Of a stretch of 64,000 nt of DNA, positions 1 to 13,423 are shown one piece after another. The DNA is taken from contig JAHRWZ010000038.1 in the NCBI GenBank assembly GCA_019104865.1, forward strand, positions 78,286-142,285, in the 5' to 3' direction. Numbering within the stretch: the stretch's first letter is position 1; each line of letters starts with the position of its first letter. This stretch comes from Castellaniella sp. (GTDB lineage Bacteria; Pseudomonadota; Gammaproteobacteria; Burkholderiales; Burkholderiaceae_B). A program made the position numbers and the translations under genes. The notes under the pieces were generated by a model. The model did not search any database. It was not told where the DNA came from and saw nothing but the letters and a program-made list of their open reading frames with translations.

Positions 1-555
1 CACGGCCGGCCTCTGCCCGCCCGTCACGCTGACCAGGCCGACCCCACTGATCTGGGACAATTTCTGCGCGACCCGCACCTCGATCAGATCGCGCACCTGA
101 TCCAGCGGCAGGGTGGGCGAAGTCACCGCCAGCGTCATCACCGGCGTGTCGGCTGGATTGACCTTGCGGTAGATGGGCGGCGACGGCATGTCGCCGGGCA
201 GCAGGTTCGAAGCCGCATTGATGGCGGCCTGCACTTCCTGTTCGGCCACGTCCAGCGGCAGCCCCAGATCGAAGCGCAAAGTGATGCGCGAGGATCCGCC
301 CGAGCTGGTGGACAGCATCTGCGACAGGCCCGGCATCTGGCCGAACTGGCGTTCCAACGGCGAGGTAACCAACGCCGTCATCACATCCGGCCCGGCCCCG
401 GGGTATAGCGTCGTCACCTGAATCGTGGGGAAATCCACCTGCGGCAGGGCCGACACGGGCAGTTCGCGATACCCCAGCAGCCCGGCCAGCACCACGGCGA
501 TCATCGCCAGCGTGGTGGCGATCGGCCGCAGGATGAAGGGACGCGACAGATTCAC
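1..555 (-). CDS. mdtB: RND efflux pump permease, MdtB-like, N-terminal part (continues beyond window)
   Basis: This is the first 185 codons of an inner-membrane RND drug/proton antiporter; the rest lies beyond the left edge. The start is a GTG at 555 that overlaps the mdtA stop as GTGA. The product opens [16 protein letters not shown], the typical RND N-terminus, and the first membrane helix follows at about residues 10-28. Next comes the porter-domain start, with [18 protein letters not shown] and a stretch resembling the conserved RND segment around residues 60-110. It should form a tripartite pump with the adjacent MdtA adaptor and an outer-membrane channel that is not visible here. MdtB versus another hydrophobe/amphiphile RND permease is a judgement from the MdtA-like partner. 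Confidence 0.85.
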   Translation of the reverse strand, partial: MNLSRPFILRPIATTLAMIAVVLAGLLGYRELPVSALPQVDFPTIQVTTLYPGAGPDVMTALVTSPLERQFGQMPGLSQMLSTSSGGSSRITLRFDLGLPLDVAEQEVQAAINAASNLLPGDMPSPPIYRKVNPADTPVMTLAVTSPTLPLDQVRDLIEVRVAQKLSQISGVGLVSVTGGQRPAV

Positions 556-1754
556 GAAGCGTGACCCTTGACAGCCCCTGACGAGCCCGCCGACGAGGAC
601 TGCCCCGGGGCCACCTCTTCGATCAGGCTGCCTTCGCGCAGGCGGTCGGTGCCCTCGACCACCACGGTATCCCCGGCCGTCAGTCCCGATTCGATCACGA
701 CCCGTTCGCCATCATCCACGCCGGTCACGACCGGCACGACATGCACTTTGTGGTCGGCATCGGCGCGATAGACGTATTCGCCCGCCGAACCGCGCTGCAC
801 GGCGCGCAGCGGCAGCACGAGACCCGATTCCAGCCCCAGGCGCAGGCGCACCTGCACGAACTGGTTGGGGAACAGGGACTCATCCGCATTGTCGAACCGG
901 GCCTTGAGCTGCACCGTGCCGGTGGCGACGTCGATCTGATTGTCCACCGCGATCAGGGTGCCGGTGGCCAGGACGGGACCACCCGCCTGACTGAAGAGCT
1001 GCGTACGCAGGCCGCTGTCGGCACGGCGGGCAGCCAACAGCGCCGGCAGCCGGGTTTGGGGAATGGAGAACACAACGTCGATAGGCCGGCTTTGCGTCAG
1101 CACCACCAGACCGCCCGTATCGGAAGCATGCACCATGTTCCCGACGTCGACCTTGCGCATTCCCAACCGACCGGCCATCGGTGCCTGGATCCGGGTATAG
1201 CCGAGTTGCAGCCGGGCCTCGTCGACAGCCGCCTGGTCGATCTTCGCCTGCCCCTGCAGTTCGCCGACCTGCGCCCGGGCGGTATCCAGCTGCTGGCGCG
1301 CCACGGAATTCTGCTTGGCCAGCTGCTCATATCGCGCCAGATCGCGGCGCGCGTTGTCCAGTTGGGCCGCATGCTGGATCTGTTGACCCTGGGCCTGCCG
1401 CAGCTGGATCTCGAAGGGCCGGGGATCGATGACCGCGAGCAGGTCGCCCGCCGCCACCGGCTGGCCATCCGTGAAATGCAGGGACTGCAGCGGCCCGTCC
1501 ACCCGCGCCCGGATCGTGACCGTGGCCAATGCATTGACCGTTCCCAGCGCGCGCAGCGACCGATCGATCTGTCCGGATTCGACCTGAGTGACAGACACGG
1601 GCGTCGCCAGCCCCGCGCCACCACCCCGACCCGACGGCTGACCCGCGCCCTGGGGCCAGAATCGCCAGACGGCCAGCGCGACGAGCACGCACAGCGCCGC
1701 CCACACCCAAACCCGGCGGCGCCTGCCCAGGGGCCGCGTCGTGGTATCGATCAT
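552..1754 (-). CDS. mdtA: RND efflux membrane fusion protein, MdtA-like
   Basis: A 400-residue periplasmic adaptor that would link an RND permease to an outer-membrane channel. An Arg-rich N-terminus is followed by one membrane anchor (about residues 15-34), with no lipobox cysteine. The family order follows: lipoyl/barrel-sandwich half ([18 protein letters not shown], about 85-105), an alpha-helical hairpin rich in Gln and Ala (about 115-190), the second lipoyl half ([10 protein letters not shown]), then the beta-barrel and membrane-proximal domains. The ATG lies 11 bp after the zapD stop, and the gene ends in a GTGA overlap with the permease. It is therefore the last complete gene of a leftward run. 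Substrate is unknown. Confidence 0.88.
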   Translation of the reverse strand: MIDTTTRPLGRRRRVWVWAALCVLVALAVWRFWPQGAGQPSGRGGGAGLATPVSVTQVESGQIDRSLRALGTVNALATVTIRARVDGPLQSLHFTDGQPVAAGDLLAVIDPRPFEIQLRQAQGQQIQHAAQLDNARRDLARYEQLAKQNSVARQQLDTARAQVGELQGQAKIDQAAVDEARLQLGYTRIQAPMAGRLGMRKVDVGNMVHASDTGGLVVLTQSRPIDVVFSIPQTRLPALLAARRADSGLRTQLFSQAGGPVLATGTLIAVDNQIDVATGTVQLKARFDNADESLFPNQFVQVRLRLGLESGLVLPLRAVQRGSAGEYVYRADADHKVHVVPVVTGVDDGERVVIESGLTAGDTVVVEGTDRLREGSLIEEVAPGQSSSAGSSGAVKGHAS

Positions 1755-1765
1755 GATGGAAAGTC

Positions 1766-2518
1766 CTAGAGATTGCAGCGGGCGAGGCGAAACGCGATGT
1801 CGCGGCCGGCCGGCTGCGGCTTCGTCGTATTGTCCTGCAGGGAGAACCGCACCCAGATGACGTATTTGTTGGCGCTGATTTCGGGAAAGACCCCCAGCCC
1901 CTGATCGACCCAGACCCGCAGCAGTTGGAAGGTCTTGCCCCCCAGCATTTCCTGATACGCCCCCTGGCTGGCCACCTGGTCATGGGCATCGCCCGCGTCG
2001 CGCAGCATCTGCAGGATCAGCGCCACGGCCCGATGCAGCGGCATCATCGTGTCGATCCAGCCCGCCAGGTCGCGGACGCGGGCCTCGACGGGTTTGATCT
2101 GCCAGGCGTAGTAGGAAGGCAGATCGATGGGGGACGAGCTGCCCGGCGCGGTAATGCGCCCGCGCAGGCTGGCAAGCCATTCGTTGTCCCGCAGGCACTG
2201 GCCGATGCGGCCCTGTCCGGACAAATCCGCCGACACGGCCTGCATTTCTTTCAGCAGGCTATCGAGCGTGGGGCGATCGACGCCGGGATGCTCGCGCAAG
2301 GCCGACAGTGCCGTGCGATGCCGATCCAGATCCTGCAGGACAGCCGTGCGCACGTCGGCACGCTCGCAGACGTCGAGCAGGTCGAACAGGGTGGCCATGG
2401 CGATCTGGTGGCAACGAGCGTCTTCGCCCTTCACGAAGAAAAACAGACGGTCGAACAGATATTCGACCCTGAGCAGGGTACGCACACGTTCATTACAGGG
2501 GTACTCGTACAGAATCAC
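1766..2518 (-). CDS. zapD: Cell division protein ZapD
   Basis: A 250-residue member of the ZapD/DUF1342 family, a cytoplasmic protein that binds the C-terminus of FtsZ and bundles its filaments. I place the start at GTG 2518 because the family begins (M)ILYEYPxNERxRTLLRxE, and here the text reads ILYEYPCNERVRTLLRVE directly after that codon. An in-frame TTG two codons upstream (2524) is possible. The helical N-terminal half is followed by the beta-rich domain (about 150-245, with FPEISANKYVIWVRFSLQ). The gene follows coaE by 12 bp, an arrangement common in beta- and gammaproteobacteria. Confidence 0.9.
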   Translation of the reverse strand: MILYEYPCNERVRTLLRVEYLFDRLFFFVKGEDARCHQIAMATLFDLLDVCERADVRTAVLQDLDRHRTALSALREHPGVDRPTLDSLLKEMQAVSADLSGQGRIGQCLRDNEWLASLRGRITAPGSSSPIDLPSYYAWQIKPVEARVRDLAGWIDTMMPLHRAVALILQMLRDAGDAHDQVASQGAYQEMLGGKTFQLLRVWVDQGLGVFPEISANKYVIWVRFSLQDNTTKPQPAGRDIAFRLARCNL

Positions 2519-2530
2519 GCGCAAAAGACC

Positions 2531-3163
2531 CTAATCATGAGTGGCCGGCCCGTCGGGCGACCGTGAAGCCAGCTGGCACCATGTCTGATGACAATGCCAG
2601 GACCGTTCACGCAGCGCAGCCAGATCGGTGACCCCATCGTTCACGATGACGTCGTCGGCCGCAGCCAGGCGATCCTCCCGGGAAGACTGAGCGGACATGA
2701 TACGCCCAATGGCTTCCCGCGTCAGCCCGCTGCGCGCCTGCACGCGCCGGATCTGCGTTTCCGGATCACAGTCCACCACACAGATCCGGTCTACCCGATC
2801 CCGCCAGCGCCCGGATTCCACCAGCAGCGGTACGACGAAGACACGGTATGGGCCCTGCGCCCGCGCCGCCTGCGCCTGGACGGCCTGGCCAATCAAGGGA
2901 TGCAGGATGGATTCCAGCCGCCGGCGCATTTCCGGATCCGCAAATACGCGATCCCGCATCCAGTCACGGTCAAGGCGGCCGTCGGGCAGAATGGCCGCCG
3001 GACCAAAAGCCTGGCGCAGGGGTTCGATCGCCGATCCGCCCGGCGCCGTCAGTTCATGCGCGATCCGGTCGGTATCGATCACGACGGCCCCCCATTGCGC
3101 CAGCCAGTCGGCCACCTGGGTCTTGCCGGACCCGATCCCGCCGGTCAGACCGATCGAATACAT
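2531..3163 (-). CDS. coaE: Dephospho-CoA kinase
   Basis: A 210-residue cytoplasmic kinase for the last step of coenzyme A synthesis, phosphorylating the 3'-OH of dephospho-CoA with ATP. The P-loop GGIGSGKT lies at residues 8-15. The family motif DTDRIAHELTAPGG lies near residues 32-45, and the lid region with DPETQIRRVQAR is present. The ATG at 3163 gives the canonical MYSIGLTGGIGSGK start, although the frame stays open far upstream. It sits 14 bp downstream of the prepilin peptidase gene and 12 bp upstream of zapD. The C-terminal tail (SPDGPATHD) is unremarkable. Confidence 0.93.
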   Translation of the reverse strand: MYSIGLTGGIGSGKTQVADWLAQWGAVVIDTDRIAHELTAPGGSAIEPLRQAFGPAAILPDGRLDRDWMRDRVFADPEMRRRLESILHPLIGQAVQAQAARAQGPYRVFVVPLLVESGRWRDRVDRICVVDCDPETQIRRVQARSGLTREAIGRIMSAQSSREDRLAAADDVIVNDGVTDLAALRERSWHCHQTWCQLASRSPDGPATHD

Positions 3164-3177
3164 GACGAACGTCCTGT

Positions 3178-3891
3178 TCACATCGAAAACATGACTGTAA
3201 CCCAGCGATCGGCCCGATCTGGACCACACAGGATCAGCGGCGCGGACGCCAGCGCAATACAAGGACCGAAGGGGTAGGCGCGCAGACGGCGCCTGCCCGC
3301 GAAGGCCCACCAGAGCAGCCCCAACACGCTGGCAGCCCACAGGATCACCAGGGTGGCGGGCAACCCCAGCCAACCGGCCAGGGCGGCCAGGCATTTCACA
3401 TCGCCGCCACCAAACCCGTCCCGCCCCCGACACCACCGATACAGGCAGGCCAGCGCCATCAGCCCCGACCAGACCGCCACCGACGCGAGGCCAGCCGTCA
3501 CCAGCCCCTGATGCCCCACCCACCAGCCGGCCAGCATCAGGGGTAGGGTCAAGGCATCCGGCAGCAGGCCGCTGCGCGCGTCGATCCAGGCCAGGGCGCC
3601 CAGGCCCAGGCACAGCGGCAGCAACGTCAGGCCACCCGGCCCCTGATCGAACAGCAGCCAGGCGGCTGCCGCACCTGCGCAGGCCGCCCCCAGGCCGTCC
3701 CGCCAGGTCCTGGGCGGCAGCCGCCTGGCGCTGCGGGCAGCGCCCCATAAGGTTCTGGCATCCGGTGCGTTCCCGGCGTCCAACCGATCGGCATAGACCT
3801 GCGCCCATCGGGCCAGGCCGCCGCCGCCCCACAGGCAGACGAGAACGGCGATGACCCCGCCCAGCCATGCCAGTGGCGGCGTCATCGGCAT
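3178..3891 (-). CDS. A24-family prepilin peptidase, short form
   Basis: A 237-residue polytopic membrane aspartyl protease that would cleave type IV prepilin-like leader peptides at the cytoplasmic face. The two catalytic aspartate motifs are present: WIDARSGLLPDALTLP (about residues 105-120) and GGGDVKCLAALAGWLG (about 170-185). The usual PilD N-terminal segment with two CxxC zinc motifs is absent, so the protein is about 50 residues shorter than classical PilD and may lack the N-methyltransferase activity. The start MPMTPP at 3891 (or 3885) precedes the first hydrophobic segment; the frame is open upstream but codes for nothing recognisable. Position next to coaE and zapD matches the pilD locus of many proteobacteria, but pilB and pilC are not in the window. 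Confidence 0.8.
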   Translation of the reverse strand: MPMTPPLAWLGGVIAVLVCLWGGGGLARWAQVYADRLDAGNAPDARTLWGAARSARRLPPRTWRDGLGAACAGAAAAWLLFDQGPGGLTLLPLCLGLGALAWIDARSGLLPDALTLPLMLAGWWVGHQGLVTAGLASVAVWSGLMALACLYRWCRGRDGFGGGDVKCLAALAGWLGLPATLVILWAASVLGLLWWAFAGRRRLRAYPFGPCIALASAPLILCGPDRADRWVTVMFSM

Positions 3892-4014
3892 TTTCCGACC
3901 CCTCCGGGTGCCGGCACACCGAGGCCTGAAAGAATCCGGACGATGCGCCGGGAACTGCCCAAGCCGGCGGCAAATGCGTAGAATGGCGTTTTCGCCAATC
4001 CGAGCCTGACTGTC

Positions 4015-4731
4015 ATGCCGCGCGCCATCCCCACCCCCATTTCCCGAATGCTGGGCCTGAGCCTGCTGATCCTGCTGGGCGCCTGCGCCCAGCAACGCGA
4101 GCCAGGCTATTACGACACCCCACGCGGCGACACCAGGTCCGACGCCCTGCACCGCGCCCAGGGTGGCGCCAGCACGGTTGCCCCGGCGCAGTTGCAGCTG
4201 GGGTTCGGCAACCAGAATCAAAAGCCCGCCCCCGAGACGCCCAATGCGTCTTCCGCCAACGCCAGCCAGGCGGCGGGCGCGGAACCCGGCGCCGGCGCCG
4301 CGCCAGGCGCCACGGCACCCGGGACCGCCCCTCAGACCCGCAGCGACATTCCACAGGTGCTGAAGGAAACCAAGACCTATCTGGGCACGATCGCCTGCAC
4401 CGATGGCGGGCAATGCCCGGCCAGCCGCATGACGCTGACTCTGGCGCCGGATGGTCAGTGGCGCGCCCGTCAGACGCCAGTCGATGGCAGCGGCCCCGCC
4501 CGGACCACCCTGGGTTGCTGGTTCCTGACCGGGTCGGATCCGGTGCGCATCGTGCTGCAAACCGGTGAACAGCCCTACGCCAGTCTGGAGTTCACCCAGT
4601 CGAGCGTGCTGAAGGTGGTGCGCATGAACGGGAAGGCGCCCTTGCTGGCGTCACGCCTGACGCGCCAGGCCGATCTGGACCCTATTTCAGAGCTGTCCGC
4701 CAAACCAGCCCAGGCCTGCCCCGCAAACTGA
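4015..4731 (+). CDS. Putative outer-membrane lipoprotein with NlpE-like domain
   Basis: A 238-residue lipoprotein. The signal peptide ends in a lipobox, LLGAC, with the lipidated Cys near residue 24. An Ala/Pro/Gly/Gln-rich low-complexity linker (about 50-110) follows. The C-terminal globular part starts YLGTIACTDGGQCPASRMTL, which resembles the N-terminal domain of NlpE (G-x-I-P-C-x-D-C followed by a beta strand). Here the Cys spacing is wider (C-T-D-G-G-Q-C), so metal or redox sensing through a CxxC is not assured. A TAGAAT -10-like element lies near 3977. The 3' end overlaps the convergent LuxR gene by 50 bp. The function is inferred only from the fold-like motif. Confidence 0.7.
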   Translation: MPRAIPTPISRMLGLSLLILLGACAQQREPGYYDTPRGDTRSDALHRAQGGASTVAPAQLQLGFGNQNQKPAPETPNASSANASQAAGAEPGAGAAPGATAPGTAPQTRSDIPQVLKETKTYLGTIACTDGGQCPASRMTLTLAPDGQWRARQTPVDGSGPARTTLGCWFLTGSDPVRIVLQTGEQPYASLEFTQSSVLKVVRMNGKAPLLASRLTRQADLDPISELSAKPAQACPAN

Positions 4732-5092
4732 TCTCGCCGACGCCCCCGGCCAGCCGCCTGATGGCGGGGTGCCGACGCGCGCATGCCACCCTGCATCCCG
4801 CCGGTGTCCCGCCCCGCACTCCTGCGCCGAGGTCGTCGGTGGCCGGCAGTTTCATGTGCCAGCGCACGCAGCGCTGGGTCAGTTCCACGGCGTTGCGCAC
4901 CCCGATTTTGGTGAAGATGCGCGCCCGATGCGCCTCGATCGTACGCTGCGAGACGCCGAGTTCGGCTGCGATGTATTTGTTGGAACGGCCCCGTGTGATG
5001 TAATCCGCGACTTCGCGTTCACGCACGGTCAGACAATTCAGTGGTGAGTCCCCTGGCTGATCGCCGTCAGGACCCATGCCGTAGACAGACAT
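4682..5092 (-). CDS. Small LuxR/FixJ-type DNA-binding regulator
   Basis: A 136-residue stand-alone regulator. It has no receiver or autoinducer domain, only a GerE-type helix-turn-helix at about residues 17-75 (LTVREREVADYITRGRSNKYIAAELG, then SQRTIEAHRARIFTKIGVRNAVEL). The DNA-reading helix looks intact. I choose ATG 5092 because a strong Shine-Dalgarno (AAGGGGGA) lies 6-7 bases upstream. An earlier ATG at 5131 (149 residues) also has a GGAG and cannot be excluded. The C-terminal 55 residues are Arg/Gly/Ala-rich and unlike the family. A perfect 18-bp palindrome lies upstream at 5150-5167 and suggests autoregulation. Regulated genes are unknown. Confidence 0.75.
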   Translation of the reverse strand: MSVYGMGPDGDQPGDSPLNCLTVREREVADYITRGRSNKYIAAELGVSQRTIEAHRARIFTKIGVRNAVELTQRCVRWHMKLPATDDLGAGVRGGTPAGCRVACARRHPAIRRLAGGVGEISLRGRPGLVWRTALK

Positions 5093-5149
5093 GACAATCC
5101 CCCTTTTATTGGTCTCGGGGGATTCTGTCATGGCGCTCCGCGCCCGGCA

Positions 5150-5167
5150 GCTGTCAGCGCTGACAGC
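5150..5167. promoter_or_regulatory. Perfect 18-bp palindrome, candidate lux-type operator
   Basis: The sequence GCTGTCAGCGCTGACAGC is a perfect inverted repeat with CTG...CAG ends like lux-type boxes. It sits between the panC stop and the start of the small LuxR-type gene. A further CTGTCA half-site lies at 5125-5130. No T-run follows on either strand, so a terminator is unlikely. If the centre lies about 42 bp upstream of transcription, the +1 would fall near 5116, which favours the 5092 start codon over 5131. Confidence 0.5.
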
Positions 5168-5219
5168 CGGGGGTGACCCGGACTCCGGCCAAGGCGCGTA
5201 CCGCCCTCGCCGGCTCTGG

Positions 5220-6083
<864 letters not shown>

Positions 6084-6953
6084 TCAGGCCGAGCGCGTAT
6101 AGGACAGTCTGACATAGAGCGGCGCATAGGGCGCCGCCTGGGTGATTTCCAGCAGGGATTCGCGGGCAAGTTCCAGCAGGGCCAGGAAATGGACGACGAT
6201 CACGGCCGCCGGGTCGCCCATCCGGATGCGTTCCATGAAGAGCTCGGTGAATTCCATGAAACGCACGTCGGACAGCCGCCGGAGGATGTGGCTCATGTGG
6301 TCGCGCACGGACAATTGCTCATGAGCGATGTGGTGGCTGGCATTCAGGCGCGCACGCCGCAGAATGGTGGTCCAGGCCTCGCGCAGATCGTCGGCGCTGA
6401 CTTCGGGCAACAGGGCCTCGACCGCCAGATCGGCCTGCGCATGGGCCACCAGAAAATCCCGCCCGACGCGGGGCATGGCATCCAGGCGCTGGGCCGCGAG
6501 CTTCATGCGTTCGTATTCCAGCAGCCGACGCACCAGTTCGGCCCGCGGATCATCGACTTCGTCGCCGGTGTCGGACTGCCGCACGGGCAGCAGCATGCGC
6601 GACTTGATCTCGATCAGCAGGGCCGCCATCAGCAGGTATTCCCCCGCCAGTTCCAGGTTGGTGCGCCGCACCTGCTCGACATAGGCCAGATACTGGGCCG
6701 TGACTTCCGCCATGGGGATGTCGAGCACGTTGAAATTCTGTTTGCGGATCAGATAGAGCAGCAGGTCCAGCGGCCCCTCGAAGGCTTCCAGGAAGACTTC
6801 CAGCGCATCGGGCGGGATGTACAGATCCTGGGGAATGGCGAACAGCGGCTCGCCGTAGAGCCGCGCCAGCGCGACGTGATCGATCACGTCGGGCGTGCTG
6901 TCCACGGCCGGCGACATCAGGGCATCCAGGTCTTCGGAGCCGGCGGGCGGCAT
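6084..6953 (-). CDS. scpA: Segregation and condensation protein A
   Basis: A 289-residue kleisin that bridges the heads of the SMC ATPase in the chromosome condensation complex. The family core EVFLEAFEGPLDLLLYLIRKQNFNVLDIP lies at about residues 47-75. It is followed by the helix region LELAGEYLLMAALLIEIKSRMLLP and a C-terminal winged-helix segment with FLALLELAR (about 255-265). An N-terminal extension of about 40 residues precedes the core. It lies 9 bp downstream of the DUF3460 gene and upstream of panC. scpB is not adjacent. The large open frame on the opposite strand is a shadow. Confidence 0.92.
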   Translation of the reverse strand: MPPAGSEDLDALMSPAVDSTPDVIDHVALARLYGEPLFAIPQDLYIPPDALEVFLEAFEGPLDLLLYLIRKQNFNVLDIPMAEVTAQYLAYVEQVRRTNLELAGEYLLMAALLIEIKSRMLLPVRQSDTGDEVDDPRAELVRRLLEYERMKLAAQRLDAMPRVGRDFLVAHAQADLAVEALLPEVSADDLREAWTTILRRARLNASHHIAHEQLSVRDHMSHILRRLSDVRFMEFTELFMERIRMGDPAAVIVVHFLALLELARESLLEITQAAPYAPLYVRLSYTRSA

Positions 6954-6962
6954 GATCGCTGA

Positions 6963-7154
6963 TCAGGCCTTCTGGTAGTAGACGTAGGGGTCCTGGGCAA
7001 CGCGGGCTGCCCGGAAGCCGTCCTGTTGCTCGGTGTTCAGATCCTTGTCCCACAGGCGGAACCGCCCGGCGCGCTGGCGGGCTTCGGTATCCGGATGATC
7101 CGTCTTGTACTGGTTGATGAACTGCGTCAGTTCGGAGGTGAAGTTGTTTGCCAT
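6963..7154 (-). CDS. DUF3460 family small protein
   Basis: A 63-residue cytoplasmic protein of the betaproteobacterial DUF3460 family, recognised by TSELTQFINQYKTDHPDTEARQRAGRFRLWDK near its N-terminus and VAQDPYVYYQ at the C-terminus. No function is established for the family. I place the start at ATG 7154 (MANNF); an in-frame ATG at 7178 would add eight residues. It is divergent from the MFS gene, whose start region it overlaps, and leads into scpA-panC, so it probably shares their transcript. Confidence 0.82.
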   Translation of the reverse strand: MANNFTSELTQFINQYKTDHPDTEARQRAGRFRLWDKDLNTEQQDGFRAARVAQDPYVYYQKA

Positions 7155-7176
7155 AATAGAGTCGTTACCGATAGCC

Positions 7177-8691
7177 ATGACCAATGCGCCCAAGTGTACT
7201 GCACTCGGGCTCCCCCGCGCCCCGATGCCAGATTCCCGTCCAGCCCCTGCCGCAGTACCCGCCCCCCGGACTCTGGAACAACGGATGATCCCCTTCATCG
7301 TCGGTTGCGCGCTGTTCATGCAGATGCTGGACTCCACCGTGGTGGCGACCGCGCTGCCGGCGATGGCCCGGGACCTCGGCACGACGGCCGTGCACATGAA
7401 CATCACCATCACGGCCTACCTGCTGGCCACGGCCGTGTTCGTCCCCATCAGCGGCTGGGCGGCCGACCGGTTTGGGGCGCAGCGGGTCTTTCAGGCGGCC
7501 ATCCTGCTGTTCGTACTCAGCTCGGCCGCCTGCGCCGCATCGAATTCGCTCGCGCAACTGGTCGCAGCCCGGGTCGTCCAAGGCGCGGCAGGCGCCATGA
7601 TGGTGCCCGTCGGGCGCATCATCCTGCTGCGGCGCATCCCGAAATCCGAACTGGTCCAGGCCATGGCCTTCCTGACCCTGCCCGCCCTGCTGGGCCCGGT
7701 CATCGGGCCGCCCGTCGGCGGCTTTCTCGTCACCTATGCGTCGTGGCACTGGATTTTCCTGATCAACATTCCGGTCGGCATCCTGGGGATGGTGCTGATC
7801 CAGCGCTTCATCGCCCGGGACGTCCCCGACGGCCGGCCCAGACTGGACACGGTGGGGTTCCTGCTCAGCGGCATCGCCATGGCCGCCCTCATGACTTGCC
7901 TGGAAGCCATCGGCCACGGCGGCATGGGCGTCGGCGCCATTGCCGGACTCATCGTGCTGGGGCTGGTCTGCGGCGTTCTGTACATCCGGCACGCCCGCCA
8001 CGCCACCTATCCCATCATCGATCTCAGCCTGCTGCGCACCCAGACTTTCGCCGTCTCGGTGCTGGGCGGCAACCTGTGCCGCTTCGGCAGCGGCGCATCG
8101 CCCTTTCTGCTCGCCATCCTGCTGCAGGTGGGATTCGGTCTGTCGGCTTTTTCAGCCGGGATGATCACCTTCACCTCGGCAGCCGGCGCACTGCTGATGA
8201 AGCTGGTCGCCACCCCGATCGTGCATCGCTTCGGCTTTCGCCGCGTGCTGACGTGGAATGCCTTGATCGCCGCCTCGTTCACGGCGGCCTGCGCGGCCTT
8301 CCAGGCCGACACGCCGGTCTGGCTGATGGTGGCGGTCCTGCTGACCGGGGGCTTCTTCCGGTCATTGCAGTTCACCGCCGTCAACGCCCTGACCTACGCC
8401 GACCTGGACTCGGCCCAGATGAGCCGCGCCAGCAGCTTTTCCGCCATGGCGCAACAGCTGGGCATCAGCCTGGGGGTCGCCTGCGCGGCCGCCACGCTGA
8501 ACCTGAGCATCACCCTGCGCGGCGGCATCGAGGCGGACCGCATCGACGTCATGTGGGGCTTTGTCGTCACGGCGCTGTGTGTGGCGGCCTCGTCCCTGTC
8601 CTTCCGGCGCCTGTCGAACCGATCCGGCAGTCAGCTGCGCCACCACCGGGATCAAAGAGTCGCCCGCCAGGCAGGCCCGGGGGACGTTTAG
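7177..8691 (+). CDS. DHA2-family (EmrB/QacA-like) MFS transporter
   Basis: A 504-residue polytopic inner-membrane exporter driven by the proton gradient. The DHA2 signature LDSTVVATALPAMARDLG follows the first helix, ISGWAADRFGAQRVF marks the MFS A-loop, and WHWIFLINIPVGILG is typical of the 14-helix EmrB group. Start options are ATG 7177 or the ATG at 7225; the region before the first helix is low-complexity, so I keep 7177. The C-terminus is Arg/Gln-rich and soluble. Its stop overlaps the stop of the convergent Xre/MmyB-type regulator. Substrate is unknown. Confidence 0.85.
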   Translation: MTNAPKCTALGLPRAPMPDSRPAPAAVPAPRTLEQRMIPFIVGCALFMQMLDSTVVATALPAMARDLGTTAVHMNITITAYLLATAVFVPISGWAADRFGAQRVFQAAILLFVLSSAACAASNSLAQLVAARVVQGAAGAMMVPVGRIILLRRIPKSELVQAMAFLTLPALLGPVIGPPVGGFLVTYASWHWIFLINIPVGILGMVLIQRFIARDVPDGRPRLDTVGFLLSGIAMAALMTCLEAIGHGGMGVGAIAGLIVLGLVCGVLYIRHARHATYPIIDLSLLRTQTFAVSVLGGNLCRFGSGASPFLLAILLQVGFGLSAFSAGMITFTSAAGALLMKLVATPIVHRFGFRRVLTWNALIAASFTAACAAFQADTPVWLMVAVLLTGGFFRSLQFTAVNALTYADLDSAQMSRASSFSAMAQQLGISLGVACAAATLNLSITLRGGIEADRIDVMWGFVVTALCVAASSLSFRRLSNRSGSQLRHHRDQRVARQAGPGDV

Positions 8692-9473
8692 AGATCCCCC
8701 AGCAGCATCACCAGTTTGCAGTCCGGCCGGATCGCCAGCCGGAAGGTGAATTGGCGCAGACGCAGGCGCCCCCGGGCGGGATGCTGGAATGCACGCACGC
8801 CGCCTTCCCGCTCCACCACCGTCTGACGCGTCCAGCACCGGGCAAACAGCGGACTGCCAGCCTGCAACTCGGCCACCAGCGCCTGAATGGCGGGGTCGCC
8901 AGCCAGCGTCGCGACGTCGGCTCGGAATTCGGCCACCACACGGCTGGCGCGCTCTTCCCAGTCCACCACCAGAGTCCGCGCGGCCGGGTCCATGAAAATG
9001 AAATGCAGCAGATTCGCCCGCCCCCGCCCCGGCCAGCCATCGAACAGATCCTGCAATGCGGGATTCCAGGCCAGCACGTTCCAGGACTGGTCCAGGATGT
9101 ATGCCGGCCCCCGGATGCTGTCCACGCAATCGCTTAAACCATCAGGCAGCGCCACCGCGTCCAGGTGCCCGGTCTGGGGATCGGTGCATTCCGCCAGGCT
9201 GAACATATAGTGTCGTTCCGCGCGCGCCAGGCGCAGGGTCTCGGCCAGGCGGCACCAGACCTCGACCGACACGGAAACGTCGCGCCCCTGCTCGATCCAG
9301 GTGTACCAGGTCGTGCTGATGCCGCACAACTGGGCGGCCTCCTCGCGCCGCAGGCCTGGAGTGCGCCTGCGCAGCCCCGGAGGCAGGCCATGGTCGGCGG
9401 GACTGACGCGCGCCCGGGCGCTGCGCAGAAAGGCGCCCAGTGCCTGGCGGCGCGCGGCATCGTCACGCGACAT
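8688..9473 (-). CDS. Xre-type regulator with MmyB-like ligand-binding domain
   Basis: A 261-residue transcription factor. The helix-turn-helix lies at about residues 35-85 (TPGLRREEAAQLCGISTTWYTWIEQGRD), the hallmark of the MmyB/YgiT-like group. The C-terminal PAS-like MmyB domain follows, with DSIRGPAYILDQSWNVLAWNPAL and NLLHFIFMDPAARTLVVDWE. The start ATG 9473 is 5 bp from the metH stop, so it is probably cotranscribed with metH. It is convergent with the MFS exporter. Relatives often control a neighbouring transporter or oxidoreductase, so the exporter is a plausible target, but that is inference. Confidence 0.85.
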   Translation of the reverse strand: MSRDDAARRQALGAFLRSARARVSPADHGLPPGLRRRTPGLRREEAAQLCGISTTWYTWIEQGRDVSVSVEVWCRLAETLRLARAERHYMFSLAECTDPQTGHLDAVALPDGLSDCVDSIRGPAYILDQSWNVLAWNPALQDLFDGWPGRGRANLLHFIFMDPAARTLVVDWEERASRVVAEFRADVATLAGDPAIQALVAELQAGSPLFARCWTRQTVVEREGGVRAFQHPARGRLRLRQFTFRLAIRPDCKLVMLLGDL

Positions 9474-9478
9474 GAGGA

Positions 9479-13252
<3,774 letters not shown>

Positions 13253-13423
13253 AGCGGGATCCGGGAAAAAAGGTTCAAACTTTCATTGTATCGCCGCCTA
13301 TTTGAGGGACGGCTGAGCAGGCGCATGACTCAAAGCACTCTGGGGACGTGAACGGGTGATCGAGCGGGACGCAGACCTGCCCGACGGGCTCGCAGCACAG
13401 AGCGGACAGCAAGTCACCCAACA

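Noticed and set aside
3164..3973. Long upstream extension that would make coaE a 480-residue protein
   Set aside because: The extension runs through the prepilin peptidase in another frame; the family start MYSIGLTGG at 3163 is convincing.
13253..13423. Possible SAH or cobalamin riboswitch before metH
   Set aside because: I looked for the GAGGxGCGCUGC core and the B12 box on the minus strand and did not find them.
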